NCBI RefSeq assembly: GCF_000968195.1
Contig: NZ_FO704550.1
Coordinates: 2,914,001-2,978,000 of the forward strand
DNA length: 64,000 bases
Source of the DNA: Xenorhabdus doucetiae
GTDB lineage: Bacteria; Pseudomonadota; Gammaproteobacteria; Enterobacterales; Enterobacteriaceae
Direction of reading: 5' to 3'
How positions within the stretch are numbered: the first letter of the stretch is position 1; each line of letters begins with the position of its first letter. Both the position numbers and the translations under genes were made by a program. Below are positions 10,601 to 18,827 of the stretch, piece by piece. Below the pieces are notes generated by a model. That model ran no database searches. It saw only the letters and a list, made by a program, of their open reading frames with translations, and was not told the origin of the DNA.

Positions 10601-11142
10601 TCCATCAGAATATGATGAAAAGAGCACGCAATATTTAATGTTGCAGCGTGAATATCGTGGTAAACCACAATACGAAATACTTCACGGTTCAGGGCAAATG
10701 GCGTTGCTTTCGATTGTGCCAGCCAGTCAAGCGCTTGCGGGTTAATGGATGCTTGTTTTGTTGATGAATGTTTTGTTGATGAATGTTTTGCTGACGATAT
10801 GACATGGGTTGAATCAATGCAGATATACTCCAGCGTAATACGCGGCAATGTGTAGATAACCTGATGGGGAACCCTAACACCTTGCCAGACAAAGACCGAT
10901 CGCAAGGCAGGTTGAGATGCCTGTATCTGTCGCCACACGTTGAAAATATCTTCTTTCTCGACATCGGCTTGCACGCTGAATGCCACACCAATATGGTAGG
11001 CGCTGTTGCCATCTTTTAAAGCATGAAACAATAACCCTTTCGCCTGTGGCGTCGCCTGTAGCAGCTCTTCAACCGGATTTTCACTGGAATGATGTGCAGC
11101 AATAGCATTACGTTCACTGGGATCGTGCTTAAAGTCCGCCAT
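7675..11142 (-). CDS. NRPS module C-A-T, A-domain specificity unrecognised
   Basis: This 1155-residue protein adds the second amino acid. The condensation domain is about residues 25-450, with HHILMDG near 176. The adenylation domain is about 510-1010, with FTSGTTGTPKG near 671. The carrier domain is about 1030-1100, with the phosphopantetheine serine in GGDSIKI near 1063. My alignment of the pocket (GrsA numbering 235-331) reads D-P-E-N-I-G-H-V-D, plus the usual lysine. I do not recognise this code. Glu at 239 and Asp at 331 would suit a basic side chain, but that is inference. Since the preceding NRPS ends in an epimerase domain, this C domain should accept a D-configured donor. The start follows the acyltransferase stop by two bases, and the stop overlaps the PKS start by ATGA. 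There is no thioesterase, so the chain passes to the PKS. Confidence 0.93.
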   Translation of the reverse strand: MADFKHDPSERNAIAAHHSSENPVEELLQATPQAKGLLFHALKDGNSAYHIGVAFSVQADVEKEDIFNVWRQIQASQPALRSVFVWQGVRVPHQVIYTLPRITLEYICIDSTHVISSAKHSSTKHSSTKQASINPQALDWLAQSKATPFALNREVFRIVVYHDIHAATLNIACSFHHILMDGWSSSLLISLWLQGLRKQKIVPLAARLYAQQLWRGLSQEEQAFSREYWRKTWQQLPDGEDSATTKLLAEPWFRSAGYVTDEAKRHGRITANRVWNAQRKAAIETRCRQAGVTPASFIYLCWALTLAKLTFQKTVAFGCTFSGRGAALAQEGDNPPLGLFINTVPLCLVLDGQWNLHAALRAVFQTLQQAQRHEKTPPLIIREATGIHDELYDSIVVFDNYPIDSTLQDPRYEAFLTDLHSEETTHFGLTLSVSGVEQWRVELSTGETYRGDPAAITVALNVFESLATDLLEHAADSPIGARVFSLGSGQTSLVMGELKEQHPDINEFLSRIYHRLEQYPQKISLIDNQNRISNGELLRGIGVLQGHLRQAGFIPGDRVAVHLEKGLLSTQAILAIVFSGGSYFYLNPKDPLQRKKSLLALAGCSIILCHTELYHAVLSEGVSENEHYFGSNVFGPNILWLNIASLTDSSLNTAPVLYRQRRPEAEFYFIFTSGTTGTPKGISIRNESVANLLDWFLPETNLTSSDRILGLTDLNFDPSVEDLFASLVAGATLIYPSPNVLLERQAFIELLQNESITLINFIPGAIAQLIQDAPFFPAMRLWIFGGEELPKHLKDDLLRQGYAVSNHYGPSETTVDCLTAKQSLTTDVSIGWPIQNVIAYCADVFGNPLPAGIRGELWVAGRAVAYGYATNPVESAKYFVHAEGIIEYPNLTQSFYRTGDAVIFSRESGFRYLGRIDDQVKVNGVRIEPRELELTVEMLEQVKACYLLPAMQAGKRQWHLFVDSAGSPAMLEPRIREHIRRHFPESWNPALIVVVDGFARTMTGKVDRKRLQTIALEWQQKQAVKQHVPLTDPVEVQVQAIWNDVLENQIVATDVNFFDAGGDSIKIIALQSRMQQAFNQDVGIAVLFEHPTIASFAGWIKQRQVSPEYAEYANHAEAVQAGYGKPSSQESILSSSRHGKNRLADRRRKAKGSSA
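10754..10798 (-). repeat. 15-bp tandem repeat inside the NRPS C domain
   Basis: Three 15-bp units begin at 10754, 10769 and 10784 and share tgttttgttgatgaa. They encode a Lys-His-Ser-Ser-Thr type repeat in a loop near residues 115-130 of the C domain, before the HHxxxDG motif. Confidence 0.75.
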
Positions 11143-11144
11143 AA

Positions 11145-12383
11145 TTAACGCCTCACCGCATCAAAGAGACTCTGTAGTTTTGCTTTCTCCGTAAAAAAGG
11201 CGCGGTTTCCACTCGCCTCAATAATTGCCAGCCATTGTCGGGTGAGTTGATAGAGAGAATCACTCTCTTCAAGGTTCAGATGTGAGCCACTGATCGTTTG
11301 TTTGGCTTTTTCCCGAATGCGGTGCAATTGTGCTAACGCACTGGGATCAGCAATATCCGGCAATCTCAAACTGTAAAGATGGCGGCAACAATATCTGAAA
11401 AACTGCGCCAACCAGTGTTCTTGGGTACTGAATTCCTGTATGGATGTCAACATCTCAGCCGGTTCCCACAGGGAAAGCATGGGTAAGCCAGAGCGCTGGG
11501 TGAGGTAACTCAACACGTTTTTGGGGGAAATCTCCAAATAACGGGTCACGCCGTTTTGTGCAACATATTGTAAGCTCGGTAACCACTGCACCGGAGAGAT
11601 AAGGTGCTGCAAAATCGACGATCTCAACTGCTCTGCGGGCAACTCCGTACCACTGACATTACACACCAAGCGGGATAACCGCGGATTTTGCTGATCGGGC
11701 TGCGGCAGGAAATCCAGCAACGTGTCCAATTTTTCTTTCGCCTCAGCCATTAAAGGCGAATGAAAAGGCCCGCCAATTTTCAACGGATACAGTAATCCCC
11801 CCAATGCCTCCATGCGTGGCGCAAAACGCCGGATATCCGCCATCTCACCGGAAAGGGTTACCTGATCAAACGCATCTATCGCGGATACATATATTGCAAT
11901 CCCCTCATCAAGACGGGCTTTATCCACTTCCTGCACCACGACTTCGGCGGGAACGTGTAAAACCCAACACATATCCCCTTGCTGATAATGTCGTGCACAG
12001 GTGGCGACCACTTCGGAACGAATATTGACCACATGTGTCAATGTGGCCAAATCCAGATAGCCGGCAGAACAGAGTGCGGGATACTGCCCTAAACTGTGTC
12101 CCATCATAAATTCAGCAACCAGCCCACAACGCAGGCGCAATATATCGGCAATCGCGATTGTGGTTGCCATAAGCGCTAATTGTGCAACACGTACTTGTTT
12201 TAACATGTCACGGCGTTCGCCGTGGATGACCGCAAATAGATCAACGTGTGACAGTTCTGAGACTTCGTTCAAACATGCCCGATATTCGGGGTATTGCTTG
12301 AACTCAGCAAACATATCCGGTTGCTGCGCGCCCACGCCGGGAAATAAAAATACGGTCTTGGCTGAGTCAATAGCGGTTCTCAT
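11145..12383 (-). CDS. Discrete trans-acting acyltransferase
   Basis: This 412-residue FabD-like acyltransferase has FLFPGVGAQ at residues 12-20 and the nucleophile elbow GHSLGQ. PFHSPLM takes the place of the HAFH-type specificity motif. It carries no KS or ACP, so it must act in trans. It overlaps the upstream NRPS end by 17 bases. In zwittermicin (ZmaF) and colibactin (ClbG), discrete acyltransferases move aminomalonyl or hydroxymalonyl units from a dedicated ACP to a PKS. The nearby ACP, dehydrogenase and Ser-type A domain suggest the same task here. The PKS at 1043-7678 already has a malonyl-type AT, so the receiving module is probably outside the window. A C-terminal extension after about residue 300 has no motif I recognise. 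Confidence 0.88.
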   Translation of the reverse strand: MRTAIDSAKTVFLFPGVGAQQPDMFAEFKQYPEYRACLNEVSELSHVDLFAVIHGERRDMLKQVRVAQLALMATTIAIADILRLRCGLVAEFMMGHSLGQYPALCSAGYLDLATLTHVVNIRSEVVATCARHYQQGDMCWVLHVPAEVVVQEVDKARLDEGIAIYVSAIDAFDQVTLSGEMADIRRFAPRMEALGGLLYPLKIGGPFHSPLMAEAKEKLDTLLDFLPQPDQQNPRLSRLVCNVSGTELPAEQLRSSILQHLISPVQWLPSLQYVAQNGVTRYLEISPKNVLSYLTQRSGLPMLSLWEPAEMLTSIQEFSTQEHWLAQFFRYCCRHLYSLRLPDIADPSALAQLHRIREKAKQTISGSHLNLEESDSLYQLTRQWLAIIEASGNRAFFTEKAKLQSLFDAVRR

Positions 12384-15300
12384 TCTGAGGCTCCAGAAAT
12401 CCAGAAATAATGAAATCGAGCTCCGATTGTGAGAGCTGACAAAGGGGAAAATCCGCAGGGATCAGGGTTCGTTCTTGGCGATGAACAAGAGGAACAGATT
12501 GCTCATCGTATGGCTCATCCAGACTGATACCGGGACAGGTATGGCTCCATGCTGATAGCCGGTTATCTAACTGGGTTAAATAATTCAGGGCATCATCGGC
12601 ATTTCCCCCCGTCCCCAATCTCAGTTCAATAAAAACAGAGCTTGATTCTCGGCAATCGTAAATGAGGATGTCGAAATCAGCGCTGCTCTTTTCATCGGGA
12701 TGACGAAAGCCACCTGAGAGAGACTGAACTAAGTTAATATGCTGCCACGCCTCGTTATTGCCCAGACCAAAACCAATATCGTTGATGCAAATCAGGGGCC
12801 TTGCCCCTGTGCCATGCAACCCCAGTTGTTTTTTCCAATCCGAGTTATCTTGATATAACTGTGCTTTCAACGCCTGTAAGACGCTCAATGAAGGTTCGTT
12901 AGTCAGGTTAAGTTGCAACCATTGAAAACCGGTGAACCAGCCCACGGCATTCGCCATTGCGGAGTGCCAGGCGGCGGGTATTTGGGTTTCCGCGAATAAA
13001 CGGCCGTGATTTTCCAGTAATATACCGGGCTGTTGCTGTGATAAGCGGCCGTTATCCTGTATGACTTCCAGCAAAGCGGCGACAATTAACTGCGGTCGAC
13101 TGGCTTTTTTGGCTTGTTCCATCAACTTGAAATCCTCGCCGGACACTGACAAGGCGAATGTGACGGGAGCCGTGGCTGGCTGATCTTCAGTATCGTCAGC
13201 CAGTGAAGCCCCGGCGTAAACCGCATCTTCTTGTAGACATTTATCTTCAAGACATTTATCTGCAAGCCATTTGCCCCACAAGAACACGCCCTGCTCTGCC
13301 GCTATCGCGGTAACGGTATTCGCCTCAGTGACCGATGCGCCTAATGCTTGATCCAATTCGTCCAATAAGAAAACCCATGAATGCACATCGCAAATCAGGT
13401 GATGGCAGATCCAAATCAAATAGTGTTTATTGGCAGCCGGATCGAATATCACCTCATGCACGCTAGGGCGGGTTGACAGGCAGACTTCGCCTTGCAATCG
13501 CTCAAGCCGGTCTTCAAGGCGCTCGTCTGGCGCTAATATTTTCCGGCTGTCGGGTGACGGCCATTCGGTATCGTGCAATGCCAGTGCGGGAGGCAAAAAA
13601 TAACACTCACTCAGGTCGTGGTTGGCTCTCAGGGAAAAGATTTTATGTCTGGCTTTGACCGCAACGACTGCGGCATTGATTTGTCCGGCAGATAAAGAAG
13701 TGGTTAATTCAAGGACAACGCCTTGCTGCAACCGATCACCATGTTTAAAGCGATGATGTTGGAACCAGCGAACACTGGGTAAATATTGCAACCCATCTGC
13801 GCTTAACGCTTTGAGTTCTTCTGCGAAGGTTGAAGAAGCCGTTGTGATATTTGCGGATTGCTCCGCACAGGATGTTTCCAATATTGTCCCCAATGCGGTT
13901 GGTGTTAGCAGCGTATTGACAGCGATCCTCACGCCTTTTTTCGCCAATAATGCGACAAGGCGAATGGCTTTGATTGAGTCTCCCCCTTGTTCAAGAAATG
14001 AAGCCGTCAGATCGACCGAATAAGGCCAAATCGGTTTGAGAAATTCCGCATCCAGCCAGGCCGGAAGGGTATAACTTTTGGGTTTTTCTTGTGCCGCTTT
14101 ATCGGGTAAACCGCACTGTGCAGCATCAATCAATGCCTTTCGCTGTGCTTTAGCGGCCACTATCAGTGACGCGATATCCACTTTACCATTGGCATTCATC
14201 GGCCAGGGCTGCACAGTGCAATACTCATTCGGTAACCAAGATTCAGCCAGTTTCTTTTTTAATCTGTCCTGAAATTCATGGTGTTGATGGGGGACAGGCT
14301 GGCTGCTGCACAAGGCAATGATTTCATGACCAGCCATCTCCCCGGTTTCATCAATGACCAGTTTCAGTGCTTTCAATTGCCGCCCCTGATCCTCTGCTTG
14401 TCCAAGCTGGAACAGCACATCTTCCACGGCTTTCTCAATTTCCGCCGGATGAATCCGGTGCCCGCGCACTTTGAACTCATCATCAATGCGTCCGAGACAA
14501 TGGAAAATGCCCTGTTCATCCTGCATCCCCAAATCGCCCGTACGATACCAACGATATTGACCATTCTCGCTGGATACAAAGTGGGTTTCTGTCTGGGTGC
14601 GGTTATTCAGATAGCCATCCGCCAATATAGGCCCGCCGATCCAAATCTCCCCATTAAACCCACGCGGCATCATTTGCCCCCAGCTATCCCTGATCGAGAT
14701 TTTCGCTTTACCCAGTGCTGTGCCGATAGGAGTCATTGTGTTTCTGGTATCACGGCTTACCGGATAAATACAGCATCCGACTGTCGCTTCGGTTGGCCCA
14801 TATTCATTGATGATTTTACTGCCCAACGGTAAGGCATCGAGGGCTTTGTTCACCAATGAAACCGGCAAATTTTCTCCGCCAACAATAAAGGTCAGCGGAT
14901 GCTGCCTATCGGAACTCAGGCCATGTTCAATCAATAAGGCAAGATGGGATGGCGTACATTTAACGCCCGTCAATGATTCATCAATGAGAAGATTGCGCAA
15001 TAATTCAGGATCATCGCGAATGTCCTGTTCATGAGTTTGGATAAATCCCCCGGACATAACCGGCACTAAAATAGCGGTCTGTGTCAAATCAAAGCCAAAA
15101 GAGGTGAACAGCGGCATATTAAATGGGGCCTTATCCGCGTAGGCCGCTTTGGCTGCCAAGGCGTAATTGGCCAATGCAAGGGGCGAGATGACAACGCCTT
15201 TCGGTTCTCCGGTCGAGCCGGAGGTATACAGAATATAGGCCGGGTGACAAGCGGTTTGCTGTGACTGCATTTCAGGATGCGTCACTTTTATGTTTTCCTG

Positions 15301-17091
15301 AGCAACACGTTCCTGCTGCAAAGAAACGTTCAGCAAAGGCAAATTCAGTGTTTCAGCCAGATCGCGATCTGCCTCGGTGTAGATGCACAGGGAAGCCCCT
15401 GAATTGCGGATGAGGGTAAATAATCTCTCCGGCGGTGTTGTTGTGGGGCAAACAGGGACAACTGTCACATTTTCAATCAGGCAAGTCAGGTAAGCCAATA
15501 ATATTTCAGGGGAGCGCCGCCCCAAAATCAACACAGGTTTACGCTCAATCTGCAACTGCCCCGTATTACGTATGCTACGTAATCGCCCACTGAACTGGTG
15601 TATCCACTGTAAGCCTTGACGATAAGTCAAATCGCGGGTTTTCACCGTTGCCTTAACGCTATTTTCCTTAACCCCATTTGCCTTAACCCCATTTGCCTTA
15701 ACCCCGGCTAACTTAAATAGTGCGTTGTCAGCGTAGCATTCAAATGCCTCAAGTAAGTGGACGCTTATCGGTTCTGTCTTGGCGGCTTCTTGCGCCATGA
15801 CTTCAACCGCAATGTCTATTGCATGATCAAGTACCGTGCACAAAAAAGCCTGACATTGTTCGGGCGACCATATTTTGCGGAAATCGGCCTCAAGGACAAA
15901 ACGGCCATTTTCAAACCGATCATGAATGTGGAGAGTGGCAAACAGGGATTCGACAGCCTGAATATGATCGATGGTTATCTCGGCACCCGCAGCGGTTCTT
16001 TGAAATTCCCCTGTTTGATAGGAAACCCCAAAAGCCGGGATCATCCGTTTCCAGTCCGGTGATGCCAACTCCGCCCAACGGGTCGCAGGGGCATAACGTG
16101 AATGCACGATGGCTTTTTGTAACTGCTTTTTCAGGACTCGATAGCAGTCCACGGCTGTCTGCCCTGCTTGCCGAAACACTGGCAGCAAAATAGGCGCCAC
16201 GCCCATTGAGGCCGACCGTTTCCCCGCTTCGCTCCAACGATTGACAATTGGCGCTTGCAATAACGCACAATTGCCGTCTTCAATCACCATTTGGCTATAG
16301 GCCACCGCAGTAAAAAATAACCTGAAAATGGAACCGCCACGGTTTTTGAATCGGTACAAAAGCTGATTTTGTGCTTCGGTCACGGTTGCTTTTATCCGCA
16401 TGGATCGCGGCTCTAATCCACGATAATCCCCTATCGGATAACGGCAGGATAAGTTGCGGGTGTTGGCGGATGTGCTGTTCCCAAAAAGTGCCTGCCAATA
16501 GGCTGCATCTCTTTCTATGCGCCGGGAGTGTTCGTAATGGTGTTCTTCTTCAGCGCTGGCGGTGAAGGTGAATAAAGATGTTCCTGCCTGTTCTGTATCT
16601 GAACCCGAATCTGTGCCTTCTCGTTCCAATGCCTTAATCAAGGCATCCTGCAATAGGGTTAAACCCATTCCGTCTATCGCGGCGTGATGGGCTTTCAAAA
16701 ACCATCCTGATTGATCTTGCTGAAAACGAACGGCAAAAATTCGTATTGGTGTGAGTGATAAATCTTCTTCCCGCAATAGCTGGCGCTCCGCCCAATGTTC
16801 AAATGCTGCCTTGGGATCGGAATACCTGCTGAAATCAACCTGCTCGACTTCTGTTTGGGGACGTTCGTGTCGAATACCGAACCATTCCATTTCGTTAATA
16901 AAACCGATGCGAAAAACATCGTGTGTCTTGAGGATACGATCAGCGGCATGTACCAGCCGCTCCAGAGAAATCATCCCCTGCAAGCGCGCTACGCCCCCCA
17001 AGTAGAACTGATGGCCAGACAGATTAAACAAACCCATGTTAAAAATGGCTTGTTGTGACCGCGTTAAGTCAAAAACTGATTTATTATTCAT
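12367..17091 (-). CDS. Starter NRPS C-A(Asn)-T-E, N-acyl-D-Asn loading module
   Basis: I chose the ATG at 17091: it sits behind a GGTGG sequence and overlaps the upstream stop by 8 bases (ATGAATAA). A longer reading would begin at 17106. The protein has a starter-type C domain (about 1-430; HHAAIDG at 135-141), an A domain (about 455-975; YTSGSTGEPKG near 620), a carrier domain (GGDSIKA, serine near 1039), and an epimerase domain (about 1120-1550; HHLICDVHSW near 1230, ENHGR near 1361, VGWFTG). The A pocket aligns as D-L-T-K-I-G-E-V-G, one conservative change from the known Asn code DLTKLGEVGK. This is the architecture of ClbN and XcnA, which build the N-acyl-D-asparagine prodrug cap. A fatty acyl-CoA or acyl-ACP is therefore the likely first donor. 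The C-terminal end overlaps the acyltransferase gene. Confidence 0.93.
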   Translation of the reverse strand: MNNKSVFDLTRSQQAIFNMGLFNLSGHQFYLGGVARLQGMISLERLVHAADRILKTHDVFRIGFINEMEWFGIRHERPQTEVEQVDFSRYSDPKAAFEHWAERQLLREEDLSLTPIRIFAVRFQQDQSGWFLKAHHAAIDGMGLTLLQDALIKALEREGTDSGSDTEQAGTSLFTFTASAEEEHHYEHSRRIERDAAYWQALFGNSTSANTRNLSCRYPIGDYRGLEPRSMRIKATVTEAQNQLLYRFKNRGGSIFRLFFTAVAYSQMVIEDGNCALLQAPIVNRWSEAGKRSASMGVAPILLPVFRQAGQTAVDCYRVLKKQLQKAIVHSRYAPATRWAELASPDWKRMIPAFGVSYQTGEFQRTAAGAEITIDHIQAVESLFATLHIHDRFENGRFVLEADFRKIWSPEQCQAFLCTVLDHAIDIAVEVMAQEAAKTEPISVHLLEAFECYADNALFKLAGVKANGVKANGVKENSVKATVKTRDLTYRQGLQWIHQFSGRLRSIRNTGQLQIERKPVLILGRRSPEILLAYLTCLIENVTVVPVCPTTTPPERLFTLIRNSGASLCIYTEADRDLAETLNLPLLNVSLQQERVAQENIKVTHPEMQSQQTACHPAYILYTSGSTGEPKGVVISPLALANYALAAKAAYADKAPFNMPLFTSFGFDLTQTAILVPVMSGGFIQTHEQDIRDDPELLRNLLIDESLTGVKCTPSHLALLIEHGLSSDRQHPLTFIVGGENLPVSLVNKALDALPLGSKIINEYGPTEATVGCCIYPVSRDTRNTMTPIGTALGKAKISIRDSWGQMMPRGFNGEIWIGGPILADGYLNNRTQTETHFVSSENGQYRWYRTGDLGMQDEQGIFHCLGRIDDEFKVRGHRIHPAEIEKAVEDVLFQLGQAEDQGRQLKALKLVIDETGEMAGHEIIALCSSQPVPHQHHEFQDRLKKKLAESWLPNEYCTVQPWPMNANGKVDIASLIVAAKAQRKALIDAAQCGLPDKAAQEKPKSYTLPAWLDAEFLKPIWPYSVDLTASFLEQGGDSIKAIRLVALLAKKGVRIAVNTLLTPTALGTILETSCAEQSANITTASSTFAEELKALSADGLQYLPSVRWFQHHRFKHGDRLQQGVVLELTTSLSAGQINAAVVAVKARHKIFSLRANHDLSECYFLPPALALHDTEWPSPDSRKILAPDERLEDRLERLQGEVCLSTRPSVHEVIFDPAANKHYLIWICHHLICDVHSWVFLLDELDQALGASVTEANTVTAIAAEQGVFLWGKWLADKCLEDKCLQEDAVYAGASLADDTEDQPATAPVTFALSVSGEDFKLMEQAKKASRPQLIVAALLEVIQDNGRLSQQQPGILLENHGRLFAETQIPAAWHSAMANAVGWFTGFQWLQLNLTNEPSLSVLQALKAQLYQDNSDWKKQLGLHGTGARPLICINDIGFGLGNNEAWQHINLVQSLSGGFRHPDEKSSADFDILIYDCRESSSVFIELRLGTGGNADDALNYLTQLDNRLSAWSHTCPGISLDEPYDEQSVPLVHRQERTLIPADFPLCQLSQSELDFIISGFLEPQNENRY
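13236..13280 (-). repeat. 15-bp tandem repeat in the E domain
   Basis: Three units begin at 13236, 13251 and 13266, sharing gacatttatcttcaa with drift. They encode a DKCLE-type five-residue repeat in a loop of the epimerase domain. Confidence 0.75.
15651..15710 (-). repeat. 15-bp tandem repeat between C and A domains
   Basis: Four units begin at 15651, 15666, 15681 and 15696 with core ccttaacccc. They encode GVKAN-like pentapeptides at the start of the A domain of the starter NRPS. Confidence 0.8.
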
Positions 17092-18712
17092 GGTGTGAAC
17101 CACCATTTTGATTGAAGAACCGATCCCGCATATTTTGGGCTATCACTTTCCGGTTCAGTTTTCCCGAACTGGATCGGGGCAGATATTGGGTCTGCCAATA
17201 ACGGGCGGGCAACATATAAGCCGGCATCTGTGCTGAGAGAAATTGTCTGATCGCTTGTGGGTCCAGTTCTTCTTGCCCCGCCACGATAGCCGCAACCAGC
17301 CATTGCACTTGTTCATGGTCTGCAACAACACAAGCAACAGCTTCGGTGATGGATGGATAGTTAAGTAAATGATGCTCGATCTCGCCCAATTCGATCCGCA
17401 ATCCACGTAGCTTGACTTGGGTATCCTTCCGCCCCTGACAGAAAAAGCCGGTTTCTTTTTCGTACCAGCCAAGATCCCCCGTCAGATAAATTCGCTCCTG
17501 AATTTCTGGGTGAAAAACAAACACTTTCTCGGTTAAATCGGGTCGGTTGTAGTAACCTTCAGCCAGACATAGGCCACCGATAGCGATTTCACCTTGTCCT
17601 GAGCCTGCTTTTAATGCCAGATTGTCCGGATCAACCAGATACAATTTGCATCCGGTGAGTGCATTGCCGATGGGAACGAGATGCGATGAAGTTTTTATGC
17701 AGTCATAAAAACTGACATCAATCGCCGCTTCGGTCGGGCCATATAAATTGGTCAACGAACAATTGACCAACGAACCACGAGGGTTAAATACGCTGTGAAA
17801 TTGCGCGACCAGACTGGCAAGCAGCGATTCCCCGCTCACATATACCCGACGCAAAGCCGGCAACGGCGGGGATATATCCGCATGACTATCTTGCAGTTCT
17901 TGCAGGACGGGCTTGAGTAAACTGGGGACAAAATGAACAATCGTAATCTTTTCACTTGCCAATGCCGCCACAATAGCCCTGGGAAAAGATTCCATTCCCG
18001 GTTGCAGCAGATAATGGCTCGCACCATTCAGGGCGGGTAAGAAAATTTCCCATAACGAGACATCAAAAGTCAGCGCTGTTCTTTGCAGGATAATATCTGA
18101 ATCCGTTATCCCACTGTGTTGCTGATGCCACTCCAGCCGATTGATGAACGCGCCATGATTAACCAATACGCCTTTGGGCGTTCCTGTCGTACCGGAAGTA
18201 AAGATTAAGTATGCCGGATCAGTCGCTTGCAATGGCGGCATAGTGACCGAAAACGTGTTGTGATGCTTATTCTCTAAGCGTGGCGACAGGGTTATCTCTT
18301 CCAGTTGCTCACGGCTAATCTGTTCCAATTCAGCATTTGCCTGAGCAAACAAATTTTTCTGATTTGTGTTTTCCTGTTTGGAATGACAAAAAACGATACG
18401 GCATTGAGCCGTTGTCAACATAGATGTCAGGCGGGCGATCGGGATTTTTAGATCAACAGGAAAATAAACACCACCAGCCAGTAACACCGCGTATGCTGCC
18501 ACCAAAAACTCAGGGCTGCGTTCAAACCCAATCGCTACACATTCCCCCTGACGCAGATTGCGCTCATTGAGCAGATAATGAGCCAACCGTTGTACTCTTA
18601 CGTATAACGCTTCCCAAGATAAAATGTTTCCGCTGCCCCAGCGGATCGCCGGATTCGGGTTCTCTCTCGCCGTGCTTTCAAAATAATCAGTAATCATTCG
18701 ACCTGTTTTCAT
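17084..18712 (-). CDS. Stand-alone adenylation domain, serine code
   Basis: This is a 542-residue free A domain without a carrier domain. It has FTSGTTGTPKG near residue 171, a core of NLYGPTEAAID, TGD and the C-terminal SSGKLNRK lysine. The pocket aligns as D-V-W-H-Y-S-L-I-D, one residue from the classic serine code DVWHLSLIDK. Together with the free ACP (19984-20235) and the acyl-CoA dehydrogenase (18828-19991) it matches ZmaJ/ZmaH/ZmaI-type loading of serine for aminomalonyl-ACP synthesis. The start at 18712 follows AGAGGA by about 11 bases; an in-frame ATG at 18697 is an alternative. It ends in an 8-base overlap with the starter NRPS. Confidence 0.9.
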   Translation of the reverse strand: MKTGRMITDYFESTARENPNPAIRWGSGNILSWEALYVRVQRLAHYLLNERNLRQGECVAIGFERSPEFLVAAYAVLLAGGVYFPVDLKIPIARLTSMLTTAQCRIVFCHSKQENTNQKNLFAQANAELEQISREQLEEITLSPRLENKHHNTFSVTMPPLQATDPAYLIFTSGTTGTPKGVLVNHGAFINRLEWHQQHSGITDSDIILQRTALTFDVSLWEIFLPALNGASHYLLQPGMESFPRAIVAALASEKITIVHFVPSLLKPVLQELQDSHADISPPLPALRRVYVSGESLLASLVAQFHSVFNPRGSLVNCSLTNLYGPTEAAIDVSFYDCIKTSSHLVPIGNALTGCKLYLVDPDNLALKAGSGQGEIAIGGLCLAEGYYNRPDLTEKVFVFHPEIQERIYLTGDLGWYEKETGFFCQGRKDTQVKLRGLRIELGEIEHHLLNYPSITEAVACVVADHEQVQWLVAAIVAGQEELDPQAIRQFLSAQMPAYMLPARYWQTQYLPRSSSGKLNRKVIAQNMRDRFFNQNGGSHHE

Positions 18713-18827
18713 GACGCCGAAGTCCTCTGGTTGCTGGCGTTATGATCCCCAAATGGTGATACCCAAATAGAAACCCGTCAGCCAGACAAAAATGCTTTTT
18801 TTCAGATAATAAATATGGGGAATGTGT

